From contig NC_134109.1 in assembly GCF_040939455.1 (NCBI RefSeq), forward strand, positions 67,992,501 to 68,056,500: a stretch of DNA of 64,000 bases. The letters run 5' to 3'. A program made the translations under genes and the position numbers. The notes below the pieces were generated by a model, which did not search any database, was not told where the DNA came from, and saw nothing but the letters and a program-made list of their open reading frames with translations. Position 1 is the first letter of the stretch. Every line of letters begins with the position of its first letter. This DNA comes from Microcebus murinus (taxonomy: Eukaryota; Chordata; Mammalia; Primates; Cheirogaleidae). Of this stretch, positions 39,150 to 52,649 are shown piece by piece.

Positions 39150-40390
39150 GTACAATAAAGACAGTATCTCAAATAAGAGATGAAAAAAAAAAAAAACCTG
39201 TTAATAGTGTTGGAACAAACTGAGAATCATCATGTGGAAAAAATAAAGTTGGATGAATGCCTTATACTGCACTCCTTCATAAATTCCAAATAGATTAAAT
39301 ATTTAAATATAAAAAATGAAATCAGAAAAAAATTTAAAAACTGAGATTCTTTGGAGTGGGGAAGGATTTCCGAACTATGTCTAAAAATCATGAAACCATA
39401 GAAGAAAAGATTGATGGATGACTGTTTTTTGTTAAAGTATAAAAAGCCAAACTGCCAAAATGTCATGGCACACAAATCATCAGAAGTTAAAAAACAAATG
39501 ACATACTGGGAGAATAATCATATGACAAAGGGCTAATCACCTTAGAATAGAAAAACCCACTAGAAATAAGAAAACATGACCACACAATAGAAAAATGGGC
39601 AAAAAACATGAACAGATGATTCACAAGAAAAGAAATACGAATGTACCTTAAACATAATAGTAAGACAAATGCCAATTAAAACTACACTGAATATAATTTC
39701 TTATCTCTCAGATTGGCAAAAATGTAGCTTGACTATTTGCTGTCTTGGCATATGTGTGAGGAAATTGGTATCGTAGAGATTTCTGGTAGGAATGCAAGGT
39801 GTTATAGTGCTTATGAAAGGCCAAGGGCAATGTTTACTAAAATTACAGGTCCATTTGCATTTGCAAGAAGCCAACCTACTTCTGGAACTTTAGTTCAAGG
39901 TATACTTGTAAGATTATTCATGTGTCATTGTTCCCAGTAGTAAAAGATTGGAAATAATTCAGTGTCTATCAGTGGGGGGATGGTTAAATAATCCATGGAA
40001 CATCCTCCGGATGGAGTAAATATGCAGCTGCATGAAGAAGAAGTTCCCTATGAATTTGGATCTTTCTATGAATCTTGAAAAAGTTCTAAGATACAATGTT
40101 AAGGAATGTAAAGAAAGAAAGGAGGGAGGAAGGAAAGAAAGAAAATGTACATAATGTGCTACTTTTTGTGCAAGAAAGAGGGAAAATGAGACTATTCCTT
40201 TTTGTTGTTTCCACCAAAAGAAATTCTCTGAAGGTATGCAAGAGGGCAGGAGAGGAGGGAAGGAATGGAGTAAGTGGACACAGGGGTGGGAGTAAGATGT
40301 CTCAATATATTGTTTTGGAATCATGTGAATATTGTATTACCTCGTTAAAGTTTAAAAAAGAACAAATAGTCAGAAGGCAGTGACAGTATT
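39150..40390 (+). repeat. Old L1 3' half (L1MC/ME-like), sense
   Basis: Sense L1 phrases: 'gacaaagggctaatcacctt', 'caatagaaaaatgggcaaaa', 'ttcacaagaaaagaaatacg', 'gccaattaaaactacactga', 'gggggatggttaaataatcc' and 'ctactttttgtgcaagaaag'. It reaches the 3'UTR. Many stops, so no active frame. Confidence 0.85.
40108..40147. repeat. Purine-only (GAAA/GGAA)n tract
   Basis: Unbroken A/G run with GAAA, GGAGG and GGAA units in the L1 tail. Confidence 0.9.
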
Positions 40391-41574
40391 GATAAATGGC
40401 TTTGAGGTCTTTGGGTATAGCGCATCATAGAAGAGCCATTCTATTCAATTAACAGACGTCTAGCCAATGCCTTCTGGATGCCCCCGTGAATGGCCATATT
40501 TCTAATGTATTCACAGATGTTCTTTGCTGTTTGACCATGCTGTGTTAATAAAGCTCATACTTCTTCGTGTTCCCTATAGGCTGAAGTAATACCAACTGCA
40601 TAGTAGGTCAAATATATAGCTGCCAAACTGAATTAAACACTTTAAAGGTAGAGTTTTGTACAAAGGGAAACCAAGCTTGAAAAGTGAAATATTTTGATAA
40701 TCCCTGTCATATAAGGAAATTTAAGAAAACCAACCTAGCTCAACATCGTCAGCTGAAAACACTAGTCAGCTGTGTGTTAAATTATAGTGCCAAATTTCAT
40801 TCATTTTCCATTTGCATCTGATTCATCATTGCTCCAATTTTTAATGTTCTTAAACATTACCTGTTGAAGCTGTTAAAATCCAGTAAATGTCTTCGCATAC
40901 CCAATTAAATGCCCAATTACCAATTTTAGGCTCTTGACTTACATTTTAAAATGAAATGAACCTAGCCTTGCAGCTGAATTGTTAATGGGTAGCAGATCTC
41001 AAGGGAAGTGAGATTCTAAATGTTCCTTACTGTTCCTGCAGTTTAAACAGAAACAGAAGCACGTCATTGCTGCTCCTACATCAAACCCCATGCGCTGTCC
41101 CACCCTGGTGTGTGATATAACCCTGGGCATCCTTTCAAGAAGAGGAAGAAGACTGAGGGCAAACAGGAGTTGTCAGAACCTGGGCAGGGGCACTGGAATA
41201 ATTTCCTTTTTGAAAAGATAATAGTGCCTTTGTGTTGAGGCCAGGAAACAAGACCAGGAAGCTTAAAGTTCTGTTTTTGAGTATAAATATGTATTTAACG
41301 AGATTACTTCCTAAACATTAAATTTGAGCATAGAGAAGTATTCAGGATTCTTGTCCAGGATATGAGTTGTGTTAAGCTTCATCCCAGGTCAAGGCAATCT
41401 AAAAGAAATCAGCTGCTCGCTTGTTGGCTTTATTTCTATACTTGTAAACTGGCCCTTCCCACTTGCTGGGGCTCTTTTTTTTTTTTTTTTTTTTTTTAAG
41501 CTATGGAAGCATGAGGGTGGTTTGAGGGATAAATCAGATCTATTTTGCTTCTCTTTGTTTTGATCCTTATCGGC
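40391..41574. other. Anonymous intronic sequence
   Basis: No gene or named repeat recognised. Contains a pure T run at about 41477-41498. Confidence 0.45.
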
Positions 41575-41945
41575 CACACCTGTCCTTTCGGCCACAGCTC
41601 AAATGACACTTCTTCATAAAGAATCTGTCTTGCATGCACCGAAAACCCACCTCTTGCCCCACCCCTCCACTCTATCTAGTGCATGATCTTTCCCTCCTCC
41701 AGACACCTAATTATACACCTGCTGGTGGTAAGAAATACACACTGTGGTATTTACATATCCTGCTTGTATTTCAGCACTTAGGGACTTGTCATTTCTCTTC
41801 TGAAATGCAGACTCCTTGACTAGTAGGGTGTACTTGAATCACCTCATACTTATTTTCACCCCTCAGCTCATCTCCCCTCCCTCCACTCTTTATGCATCAC
41901 TTTTCCTTCAATATGCGCAGAATAAATATTTGTTTGAATGAATGT
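41575..41945 (+). repeat. L2 LINE 3' end
   Basis: 'acagctcaaatgacacttct', 'cttgtatttcagcacttagg' and 'aataaatatttgtttgaatg' mark the L2 3' end, including its AATG tail repeat. Confidence 0.85.
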
Positions 41946-42449
41946 TATTTGTGCCTTCAGATTTTTTGCAGAAGAAAAGAGTAGTCACACTGCTTTATGA
42001 TTCAAATGTTAGCAGTTTAAATTCCTCTTAACTCAAACAGAAAATTTACATAAACTTCTCATATTCAGCTATGATTCCATGTAGGGGAATTTAGCAAAGT
42101 TATGAGTATAACATTTTGCCACTCCCAACAGAATAGCTTTCCCATAGCATAAAGCTCCCCTCTTGCCAAGACACCTCCCCCCGCCACCCCCTCCCCAACA
42201 GTTCATCCAGCAATCTCTCTGACAATCTCAGATGAGTCTTAAAACAGTGACTGGGTATAAGGAGTTGAAGATAACTTTTGTGTGTTAGACATTTAAAAAT
42301 GAATAGATATTTTACATTTTCAACTTTTGTTTGGAAAGCTTGACCTTACTATTTTTAATCTATAAAACGGTATTCTGTCTGTCATTATATTTATTAGTGA
42401 GGCATCTGGGCCTGAGAGAATGGGTGCCCCAGTGTGTAGCATGCATTTA
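41946..42449. other. Anonymous intronic sequence
   Basis: Contains a C-rich patch at 42172-42199. No gene or named repeat. Confidence 0.45.
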
Positions 42450-42655
42450 CATGACTCATAGAATCCTAGAACACCAGAACCAGAAGGGTCTCATGGTGTC
42501 CTTCTGGTCTAGTTTTATCTTGCAAATGATGAAATTGTGACTCACCCAGACAAGAGGAGACACGTGTCTGACATGCCCGTGGACAGGCAGGCAGAGTGGG
42601 CACAAGGACCCCAGCCCCTGGCACGCAGTCTAGTGCTGTCTCTCTGATGCTTCCC
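42450..42655 (+). repeat. MIR3-like SINE
   Basis: 'catagaatcctagaacacca', 'atcttgcaaatgatgaaatt' and 'gcacgcagtctagtgctgtc' follow the order of MIR/MIR3. Confidence 0.65.
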
Positions 42656-45600
42656 CTGCCCCCTCGATGGTTGCTGTTATTCAGTCAGCTGCAGTCCTGT
42701 GCTAATGGGTACAAGGTTCATTTCCCATGTAGAGCAGCTTTCTTTACAGCGGGGATCACATAGTTTCTAGGCCAAATCCTGTGCTCCTAATGCTGTTTTG
42801 GTCCATGATGGAGCAGGTGAAGAACCATAAGGAGATCTGACACTAGAAACATTGGCCTCCATTGGACAGCCATTTTAATGAGCATGTTCTACTGACAGGG
42901 AATCAGGAAAGAGCATTGCCTTTCTCTCAGGAGACAGCAGGTTGATCTTTTGAAGTTCCATTGTATATGCCAGGACCCCATGCAGATGGACCTTTTATAA
43001 TGCCCCCAGAAGAAAATATTTCATGTATTCTCACATAATTTTCCTTTTACTTTGTTGTCTCAACAAACAACTTTTTCTCATATCTGAAAAAAAAAAATAG
43101 CCACTTAATTAGCTTTCCACTTTAAACTGTCCTTCTACCTACAACGATGCATGAACTGTACTGGCTTCTTGCTTGGCTTACACTTTGGTGAACAAAGCTC
43201 ATTTACGTTAGGAGGGCATTGGATTCTAGCTGTGTTTCTCCAGAGCCTGTAGAGTGGGGTGGCCGATATGGCCTGGATGGGATGGAGCCTGTAGCATGAT
43301 GAGTCTGTACCTGAGGGTGGAACTTGGGCAAGAGACTTTGACTCTCCTCTTTTGAACATATCTGAGCAACACTCCATGGAAATGTTGTCAGTAGTATGAG
43401 TTGAATCATAACACAAATCTGAAATCAAGGCCTGAGCACTGGGCATCAGAATCTTAGTGACTATCCCTCTCCTGCCCCTGGCTTTAATATACAGCCAGGA
43501 TGTCCTCTCCCCAGCCCCCTGCCCTCGATTCGGACCCCTGGCCAGGAAATCTTCTTGCAGCCTCAAAAGGAGGAGAGAGGGAATGAACAATTTTCCAAGG
43601 AAAAAACAAGTGGTCCCTCTGCCCCCACCCTCCAATCTCTTAAAATTTGCCATTACTTAAGATTTGGGAGTTCCCATTTGCAGTGATCAGTGTGTGGTAA
43701 TTTCAGTTTGCGATCCTACAAATGCTTCTCTTGTATCATTTGTAGGGCAGCAGAATTGACAGTGGATGGCTTTTGTGTCTGCACATCAGAAATATTAGAC
43801 ACATGGTCTGTGTGGGTCTGGTGCGTGGGGCTGGTGCGGTGGTCTGTGGATTGTTAGACATGTTGTCTTAGGAACAGAATGTGCACAGGAGTTCAGGCAG
43901 ATACTGCCTGTGTCTGTTATGTTTGGACACCATCCCTATATTCTTCCCCCACACCCTCATTGTTCCCACCAGTCAGGGAAAAAAGAACCAGGGCATGGAC
44001 TTGCATCTGCAAAATGAATCTCTTTACAAAAGAGTTCTCAGGAGAAGGGAGAAAGCTAATGGTTGTGGTCCAGCACAAAGGAGGAAAAATAAATGTCGCA
44101 TGCAGAAGGCAGTGACCTTTCCTGTGTTTCCTTTCATGAGGAAGCCACAATGGCCTGAGTCTAGAGATGGAAGTCATTGTTTTCATTGTCCATTTCATTA
44201 GAATTTCCAACCACTCACGTTGTGGCCGTTTCCATCTTTATTCCCTTCCCTTTGGAAATGTGTCATTTTTGCCATTCATTCTCAAACTTGAGAGAGTGAC
44301 TATCTGTGAGTTTATTCCTCCTCCTTTCTGAGAGATTTGGTTTCCTCTCTTTCTTTCTTCAAGTCTCTGTTTAGAACTTGCCTCTCTGAAAACTCTCCTG
44401 GCTCATGTGGATTGTTGAACCTTCTGTTGGCACTGAGATATAACTACCATTTCTTGCTTGATTTTCTTGTCATCTAAATGTAACCTGAAGACCATTGAGA
44501 AGATGGTTTTTGCCAAGAGTACCAAAAAACTAATGAACAATAAGACCCTACTGCAACATTATCAGGGAATACATTTTCATTTGAGGGAGGTTCGTGCATT
44601 CTGGACTTAGAATTTTTTCTAAGTCATCAGAATTTTGTCTGAAGCTTCCTTGTGCACTACCTGTGGGGGGAAAATGCTTCCCAAGCAAATGAACAGAATG
44701 AATAAGATGTATAAGAAAGGTCTAATCTATTAAATTAAAAATAAAAACAAAAAAAACCTGGCAGTTTAGGACCAATCATTTGCATGCAAACAGTATCCTT
44801 TGTGTTTCTAAATTAGATTCAATATAACAAAGTCCCAAAATGAGAGAAATACCAGACTTGCTTTCAGAAAGGGAGGGAATGTGCGTTGGATTGCTGAGAA
44901 AAGTCTTGGGGCAGAGGGAGGCTGTAGACTTGGCTGGTGAAGGGTGAGCACACTGTAGATTTGCCGGAAGTGGCCATGAAGCCATCCCAGGCTGAGAAGT
45001 CACAGATGCAGCAGCGTGCAGATGGGATAAGCTATGGCATGTGTTGGGGCAGTCGGTCATGGAGTATGGAGTAGGAAGTGAGGCTGAAGAGGTGGGGACC
45101 AGCCAGGCATACTGTACCCGGGGCCAGTTATGATGATCCATTGCATTGCTGAAAGAATCAAGCCTTTGTTTTTCTAAAAATAAGTCCTGCAATGTAGACT
45201 TGAATTATTAGAGTGATTTTATTCATCAGGGTAGCATCTTCTACGTGTAGCAATGAGATAATCAACAGCAGTGGTAAGGACTTGCACCCAGGTCATATGC
45301 ACAGACTGCTTTCTAACCGTGAGGATTTGGAGGTGATGGCCTGCCATCAAGAGGGCGCTTTTGCAATATGTTTGGGTAAATGCTGACTTCTCCCCATAGA
45401 ACTCTTGATCACATCCTTGACCTCTTTGGCAGAGGAAGCGCATAGAAAAGAGGCATGAATGCTATCTTTGTAATTACATCGAACCCTGAAGTGGCCTTTG
45501 TTAGTCACTGTGTCAGTCACTTCCTTAACTCTGCTCAGAATTGGCACACTTTTATCAGTATTTAGGGTTTATGATAGCCTATGTGTCTGTACTATACAGG

Positions 45601-46642
45601 GTCACAAGTGCCTGAGAACTCCAAAATGTGCATGACCAGCATTATATATTATAACTGACTTCAAGTATGAAATAACAGCAGCTGAGAAAAGATTTAATAG
45701 GAAGACAGTTGGATAACCATGGCCTGTTACTTTATCTGTAATTGTTGACTTGCCAAAATAGGTTTGTATTTCCAGGCACAAATGCATTTGTCTTTCATCC
45801 TTTTTTTTTTTTCTTTTGCATTTTATTCATGAATATGTATCTTCTGAGACTCATTTGGATTTCTTGTTGACATAACAGAGTGTCTAGGAGTGTGCTGATT
45901 TGCTGATAGACTAAAACTTGATTTTGAACAAGTGAGCCTTTGTGGGAATTTTGGCATAGTTTAGTTTTTCTGATTATTTGTTGAATATTGGTAGTTCCTG
46001 GGAAGTTTTCCTTCTTCATAGAAGTGTCAGTACCCCTTGGTGCTAAGGTACGCTGAAGGCTTAGCAAAGGCTAAGAAATTATTCTGTTGGCCATGGAGAT
46101 CTTGGCCCATGAAGCCAGATGGAGAAAAAGTACAAATTTGTACCTGGTCTAAGAAATCCTCCATAAGGATGTTTGAAGAAATAATCAAGAAGTTGATCCC
46201 TTCAGCCGTTAAACGGAACAAGGCGGAGGCACCAGATTGTTAGTGAAGACTCTCAGGCAAGTGCAGTGCCTCTGATGCCTCATCTGTCCAGAGAGGCTGG
46301 TTCCTATAAAGCTGCTGCCTCTGAGCAGTGAAGTGAGTGTTTCGATCCATAGTTCTAGACAATGATATTTGGGTGAACTACAGTTTATGGGAAGACATCA
46401 GAGTTTCTGAGTTAGTGGTCTTCACATTTAAAAATGTGCTTCATTCTTATCTCAAGTCCTCCAGGCACCGTCCAGGAGTGGGCCTTGGCTGGAAAGCAGC
46501 TACACAATGCAAACAGTCTGCACTCCGGAGAGGAGGTATTTCATCATTTGCTTCTGCAGGTAGTAGATATTCAGCTGGCTGCTGCATTGTGAGAGTTCTT
46601 GTGACCTTTGAACCCCGGACGGCATCATCTGGCACATTTCCT
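42656..46642. other. Anonymous intronic sequence
   Basis: Two open frames (43135-43653 minus, 46037-46243 plus) look like chance. A perfect 14-base palindrome GTACAAATTTGTAC lies at 46130-46143. No gene or named repeat. Confidence 0.45.
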
Positions 46643-46657
46643 CATATATATATATAT

Positions 46658-46692
<35 letters not shown>
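46643..46692. repeat. (TA)n microsatellite
   Basis: About 50 bases of TA with one CACA interruption. Confidence 0.95.
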
Positions 46693-46693
<1 letters not shown>

Positions 46694-49399
46694 CTCGAGA
46701 GAGCCAGACCTGCAGCACATATGCAACCTCTCCGTGGAAGTCACTCACACCATGGCAACTACCAATTACACCTCCACGGGCAGACTTCATGCAGAGCTTT
46801 CATTTTTCAATCTCTTTCCCCAATGCCATCCTCTCACTTCCAGCAACCCCTCCCCCAATAGTCACAGGAGTCATTCAGTGGATTCTCACTATTGATGCTT
46901 ACTGTGTGCAGTGAACTCTGCAAGGTACTCCACTGTACTTTGATGGGAGTAGGGACTGGAGAAGGGATGGAAGCAGAAGCCTTGCCTCTCTAGTATAAAA
47001 CTCTCTGGTGAGGACAGGAAATAGCTTCTCTCCCTTGAGGGGTTCAAAATGGGCTTTCTTGCCATATGAAAATAATGGCATAAGAACATAATAGTATGCA
47101 AAATATTGGTGTGGCTCATAAAGAAAAAATAAGATTAAAATTTCAATCAAAATTTTCCTCTATTTAAGAAGGTTACTAAAGAATGGGTAGATAATAATAG
47201 GATGACCATGAGCCTGTAGCATCACAGGTTTTAGAAATACTGGCACTCTCGAATAGTTCAGATCAATCTGATGCTGAATGTGAACTTGTGTTATGTTTGG
47301 CATTTTTGTGATGTATTTTTGAACTATGCTGCTTAGGTCTGCCTCCATCTGAAAGGGAATGTGGTGAGCTCAGCTAGTGTCAGTGGAGGACCACACAGTG
47401 GTGGTGACTGGGGATGTGGGGAGAGACCTATCTGGGGAGGCTGAATGAACCAGTATGGTTTTAATATGGAGAAAACTGGAGACCATTTAAATGTCAACGT
47501 TTGAGGATGTGAAAATATAGACAAATGCAAATGGCTATAATCATAACTTGAAAGAATGTCTTGTCAATGAGGCTTTTTAATTATTAGAGTGAGTTGTATG
47601 TTATTTTTATGAAAGTAAAAGAAGTTAGAGAAAAACACCTATATAATGTAGCTTAGAAGGTAACATGCCCAAAGGTAAGACATGGAGTGGAGAATAAACC
47701 TCTTCAGTATCTTCCCACTCTATAATTCTGTATTACCTTGATTACATAGACAGAAATGCAAACCATACATGTAAAATCAGTTAAATGAACTTTAATTACA
47801 TCAAATTGGTTTGATAAGCTGAACAGAACTTTAGCTTCTTCATTAAAAGACTGCACACACTGCTTTTGAAGGAGCCAATAGAAGTTATCATTTTTAGTGT
47901 TTCATTTATCTTAGGACTTCACATATTTGGCTCCTTGTTAAGCTTTAAAACTAGTATAGGTTACCCTGGAATGCAAAGGTGGTCATTTCTGCTCCCAATT
48001 TCAGTCAAAGAAAGCTGAGGTTTTGGTACCAAATTAATTTCATGCAAAGGATTTGAGAATTCAGATTGGTAGGTGCACTTATTGGTATGCATGATCTTTC
48101 AATAAATTTATTTTCTGCCTAACACAGACCATTATCAATAATGCTTGGTCCCACTACTCATTTTTTTAGTATAATGTCTTTACCTTCACAGTGAAAGACA
48201 CATAGTGACATCTGGTAAAACTGAGGAACCGCACTCCATAGTGTAGGCACCAAAAGGTTGGAGAAGCACTTAGCTATATCCCTCAGCCCCAGGGAACAGA
48301 GTTTAGTGACTATCCTTAGTGTTTACTGGGAGCAGCAGCTTCTCTTTGTCATGGAGTAATGGCCTTAATATGGTGACTGTTCTCTGATTCTGGTTGGCTT
48401 TATCAGAATAATCTCTAGTCTAGGCTATAAGTCTGAGGGAGGGGAAAGAGACCATGGAACAAGCAAAAGGAGGTGTGCAGACATCATGGCCGGCTGAGTT
48501 TTGAGAAGAGCTAATGTGTTGCTAGTTGTGCCTCACCTCCTTAAGAAAGTTTGTCCTCCAGTTATGTTGCAGTTTATGTAGGAATTGTCCATGGGGAATT
48601 GAACAGAGAAAGCTGAGGCTGTCAGCCGCTCATCTAGCACCAGAGGGTCAGGTGTTTTATTTCTTTTGTTCCGTATCTTTATCAAGGCTGTGCTATGGAA
48701 AGATCCCCAGGGAGTTTTCTTAGGAAGAAATCATTTAACACAAGTAGCATCATTTATTTTAGAAATGATTCATAGGCTGCTACGTAAATACTAATGATGT
48801 GCATAACAATGTGTTCCACTTTGGAATTCCCAGCAGAAGGCATGGAGATGCTGGTTCTCTGTGTGAGAGAAGCAGCTCTTTCCGAGGTGGGAGAATTTGG
48901 TTGTCAGGTGTGCCTGCTTACTCTTCCCCACCCCACATTGCCTTAAATGACCCTAGAATTAAAAAAAGAAAAAAGAAAAAAAAAAAAAAACAGAGACATG
49001 GCCAAAAAAGAGAATAGGGTGGGTGAGATACTGCTAACCACAGTCGTCAGTACACAGAGGAAATACTTGGTTATTTCTGTGGGAAATGGAGATATGTCAT
49101 GTGATGGATATTTGAATTAAAACTCTGGGTAGAAGCACCGTACCGGGTATTCTAAGGAACACAAAGACATAGTCTTGTATTCTTGGGGTATTCGTCATCT
49201 GGTAGATGAGACAGCACATACAGATAAACAAAAATACAAAGTAGAGAGTGATCTTTATTCTGACATATATTAATACAAGGCATGATATTCATTAAACAAT
49301 GGCCAACAAAACACTAGACATTGGGTGTGAAGATGACTAGGACTTGGTGACTGACCTTGGGGATCTTCATCCAGAGATGCTACAGCTGTGGCGAGTAGG
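46693..49399. other. Anonymous intronic sequence
   Basis: Contains an A-rich run at 48961-48990. No gene or named repeat. Confidence 0.45.
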
Positions 49400-49760
49400 G
49401 TAGACCATCCCCTTTTCTCTATGTCTGCCCTGTTGCCATCTGGTCTCAGGCACTGCTGGCACCTCTCTCCTGGACTATTGCAATAGCAGTTCCAAAGGGT
49501 TTCTCTGCTTTCATGAACACTCTTGCCATGATCTGTTTGGGTACCGCAACTGGACAGTATTTCTTAATATGTAGTCAGATCCTGTACACTCCTGCTTCAT
49601 GTTTACAAAGCCTTGTACATGAGAGTCTCCATGATCTGCACCTACTTTCATCTCTGACCTAACCCATTCTTTCCTTTCCTTGGCATGTTTTGCCACCGTA
49701 GTCCTCTTACTGTTTCTTGAATATGTCAAGTTCTTTTCCACCTTTAGGCTTTAGCATTAA
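49400..49760 (+). repeat. L2 LINE fragment
   Basis: 'cctggactattgcaatagca', 'ccttgtacatgagagtctcc', 'catgatctgcacctac' and 'cttgaatatgtcaagttctt' follow the L2 order. Confidence 0.7.
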
Positions 49761-49812
49761 CTGTTAACTGTGGTGTCCAAAAGGCATGTTGTACCCCGAA
49801 GAATGTCTTGAG

Positions 49813-49863
49813 GTTTGTATCAGTCAGAGTTCTCCAGAGAAACAGAACCAATAGAAGATATAT
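49813..49863 (+). repeat. Truncated copy of an LTR-like repeat
   Basis: 'gtcagagttctccagagaaa' followed by 'cagaaccaatagaagatata' is the same family start as at 52742. It stops where the MER1-like element begins. Confidence 0.7.
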
Positions 49864-49864
49864 A

Positions 49865-50170
49865 GCTGTAGTTCCTAACCTCCAGGCAGTAGACCATTAC
49901 TGGTCCATGGCCTGTTAAGAACCAGGTCACACCACCAGGTGAGTGGAGGATGAGCGAGCGAAGCTTCATCTGTATTTATAGCCATTCCCTATCACAGGCA
50001 TCACTGCCTGAGCTTCACCTCCTTTCAAATCAGTGGCAGCAATAGATTCTCATAGGAGCACGATACCTACTGTAAACTGCGCATGCAAGGGATCTAGGTT
50101 GCATGTCCCTTATGAGAAAGTAATGCCTGATGATCTGAGGTGGAGCTGAAGCGGTGATGCTAGTGCTGGC
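49865..50170 (+). repeat. MER1-like hAT-Charlie transposon
   Basis: 'ggtccatggcctgttaagaa', 'tgagcgagcgaagcttcatc', 'agattctcataggagcacga', 'aactgcgcatgcaagggatc' and 'atgcctgatgatctgaggtg' match MER1. The far terminal inverted repeat is missing. Confidence 0.85.
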
Positions 50171-50195
50171 CCCCAGTCTTCCCACATCCCACCTT

Positions 50196-51217
50196 TTAAC
50201 CTTATATGTGCAGCCAATTTGCTTTCTGTTCTGCATTAGTTTGTATTTCCTAAAATTTTATATAAATGGAAGCATACAATATGTACTCTTCTTTGGTCTG
50301 CCCTCTTTCACTCATCATAATTATTTTGAGATTCACCCATGTTGTAGTGTATATCAATAGTGCATTCCTTTTCATTGCTCAGTAGTATTGTATGTACAGA
50401 CATACCACAGTTTATCCACTGTCCTGCTCATCAGTGTTTTGGTTATTTCCAGTTTGGGGATATTACAAATAAAGGTGCTCTGAATATTTGTATAGAAGCC
50501 AACACTTGGTATGGTCAGTCTTTTGAATTTAATTTTAATAGGTGTATAATGGTATGTTACTGTAGTTTAATTTACATTTCCCTAATGACTAATGATGTTG
50601 AGCATCTTTTCATGTGCTTATTTTCCATTCATATATTCTTTAGTGAAGTATTCGTTCAAAATATTTTGTTTATTTTTTAAGTTGGATTGTTTATTTTCTT
50701 TTATTCAGTTTTGAAGGTTTTTAAGTATATACTCTCAATGCAAGTCCTTTATAGGATAAATGATTTGCAAATATTTTCTCCCAGTTTGTGGCTTTTTTTT
50801 TTATTCTCTTAAAGAGAAGAATTTTTTGGTGAAGTCCTTATTAATATGTTTTTTCATGAATTATGCTTTTAGTGCCATACATAAGAAGTCTTTGCCTAAC
50901 TCAAGGTCACAAAGATTTTCTTCTTTCTTTTCTTCTAAAAGTTTTGTAGTTTTAAGCCTTTACATTTAGATCTGTCATCCATTTCGAATTACTTTTTATG
51001 TGTAGTACAAAGTATGAACTGAAAGTTCCTTTTTTTTGCATGTAGATATCCAGTTGTTCCAGTCCCATTTGTTGAAAAGACTCTCCTTGCTCCATTGCCT
51101 TTGTGCTTTTGTTGAAATCTGTTTTCCCTGTATGTGCTGGTCTTTTCCTGGCCTCTCCGTTCTGTCCCACTGATCCACGTGCCTGTCTTGATACCAGTAG
51201 CACATTGTCCTGATTAG
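50196..51217 (-). repeat. L1 segment 1 of a nested block
   Basis: Reverse L1 phrases: 'atgttgagcatcttttcatg', 'gatttgcaaatattttctcc', 'tagatatccagttgttccag' and 'ccactgatccacgtgcctgt'. It continues at 51914 after the LTR. Confidence 0.85.
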
Positions 51218-51530
51218 TTTAGTGTTTTAGTCTATTTGTGCTGCTATTACAAAACACCTGAGACTGAGTAATTTATAAACAACAGAAATATATTTCTCAC
51301 AGTTCTGGAGGCTGGAAAACTCCAACATCAAGGCACTGGCAGGTTCAATATCAGGTGAGAGCCTGGTTGGTTCTTCCAAGATGGAGCCTTGTGGCTGCAT
51401 TCTCTGGAGGTGAATGCTGAGATGCTGTCCTTACATGACAGAAGGGCAAAGAGGCCTAGCTAAGTTCTGCCCAGTCCTTTGATAAGGGCACTAAGCCTGT
51501 CCATGAGGTGGAATCATCATGGCCTAATTA

Positions 51531-51813
51531 CTATATACACATCCACTGGTTCTGTTTCTCTGGAGAACCATGACTAATATAATAGCTAATAAGCCAACAA
51601 AGAAAACAGTTCTTTTTACAGAAGTATGCAAAAGAATGACATACTTAGGGATATATTTAATTGAAAAGGGTTGTTTTGTTTTTTGGGGGGTTTTTTTGAG
51701 ACAGAGTCTGACTCTGTTGCCCAGGTTAGAATGCCGTGGCATCAGCCTAGCTCACAGCAACCTCCAACTCCTAGGCTCAAGCAATCCTCCTGCCTCAGCC
51801 TCCCAAGTAGCTG
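51531..51813 (-). repeat. Inverted local copy (copy A) inside the LTR
   Basis: Reverse complement of 52516-52790 at about 88-90% identity by eye. It carries the same two junctions as its source: Alu tail to L1, and L1 to the LTR-like repeat start. The LTR sequence is continuous on either side. Confidence 0.93.
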
Positions 51814-51817
51814 GGAC
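51691..51817 (-). repeat. Partial Alu (right arm only), part of copy A
   Basis: Poly-T then the right arm up to 'agtagctgggac', where it stops abruptly. It arrived with the inverted copy rather than by its own insertion. Confidence 0.88.
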
Positions 51818-51913
51818 TTCCTAAAGCTCCCACTTCTTGATACTGTTGCATTGAGGATTAAGTTTCAACATGAATTTCGTAGGATACACAAACATTCAAA
51901 CCATAGCATTTAG

Positions 51914-52309
51914 TTTTATAACAAGTTGTAAAACCAGATACTGTAAGTCTTTCACCTTTGGGTTTGATTTTTCCAAAGTTGTTTTGCTCTCCTAGTCTTT
52001 TGAATTTCCATATGAATTTTCATAATAAATTTGTTGTGTTCTACAAAAAAAAAATACTACTGGAATTTTCATTGAGATAGTATTAAATCTATCGCTCAAA
52101 CTGAGCAGAGTGGACATCCTAATAATATTGAGTCTTTACCCATACCCATTACCATGGTATGTCTCTCCATTTGAATCTGTAGATTAATTTGGGGTTTATT
52201 ACTGTCTTAACAATATTAAGTCTCCCAATCCTTGAACATGAGATGTTTTTACATTTAAGTCTTCAGTCTCTTTCAACAATGTTTTGTAGTTTCCAGTGCA
52301 CAAGTCTTA
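51914..52309 (-). repeat. L1 segment 2 of the nested block
   Basis: 'tttgaatttccatatgaatt', 'ggaattttcattgagatagt' and 'tgttttgtagtttccagtgc' continue the reverse L1 ORF2 region after the LTR. Confidence 0.85.
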
Positions 52310-52323
52310 AACTAATTTGATTA

Positions 52324-52649
52324 GGCCAGGTGTGGTGGCTCACTTCTGTAATCCTAGCACTCTGGGAAGCCAAAGCGAGCGGATCACTCAAGGTCAAGAG
52401 TTTGAAACCAGCCTGAGCAAGAGCAAGACCCCGTCTACTAAAAATAGAAATTAACTGGCCAACTAAAAAAAAAAAAATATATATATATATATATATTAGC
52501 CAGGCATGATGGTGGCAGCTACTTGGGAGGCTGAGGCAGGAGGATTCCTTGAGCCCAGGAATTGGAGGTTGCTGTGAATTAGGCTAACACCACGGCACTC
52601 TATCTTGGGCAACAGAGTAAGACTCTGTCTCAAAAAAACAACAACAACA
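52324..52649 (+). repeat. Strepsirrhine-type Alu in L1
   Basis: Starts GGCCAGGTGTGGTGGC. The linker ACTGGCCAACTA is followed by an A run and a TA run. About 15 bases are deleted at the right-arm start ('tggtggcagctac'). Flanked by AACTAATTTGATTA (52310-52323) and AACTTCTTTGATTA (52650-52663). Confidence 0.93.

Larger units (their letters stand above)
51223..51908 (-). repeat. MaLR solo LTR with exact 5-base TSD
   Basis: Read on the minus strand it starts TGCTATGGTTTGAA and ends in ACTAAAACA. TTTAG flanks both sides (51218-51222 and 51909-51913). Without the foreign 283 bases at 51531-51813 it would be about 400 bases, the usual MaLR LTR length. No internal retroviral genes remain. Confidence 0.85.

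Noticed and set aside
43135..43653. 172-codon open frame on the minus strand
   Set aside because: No recognisable homolog or motif, and other frames overlap it on both strands, as expected from local composition.
46037..46243. 68-codon frame with a lysine-rich, helix-like end
   Set aside because: Not recognised as any protein, and no acceptor or donor pair frames it convincingly.
46643..46692. TA run considered as a promoter TATA element
   Set aside because: It is a simple microsatellite with no core-promoter context.
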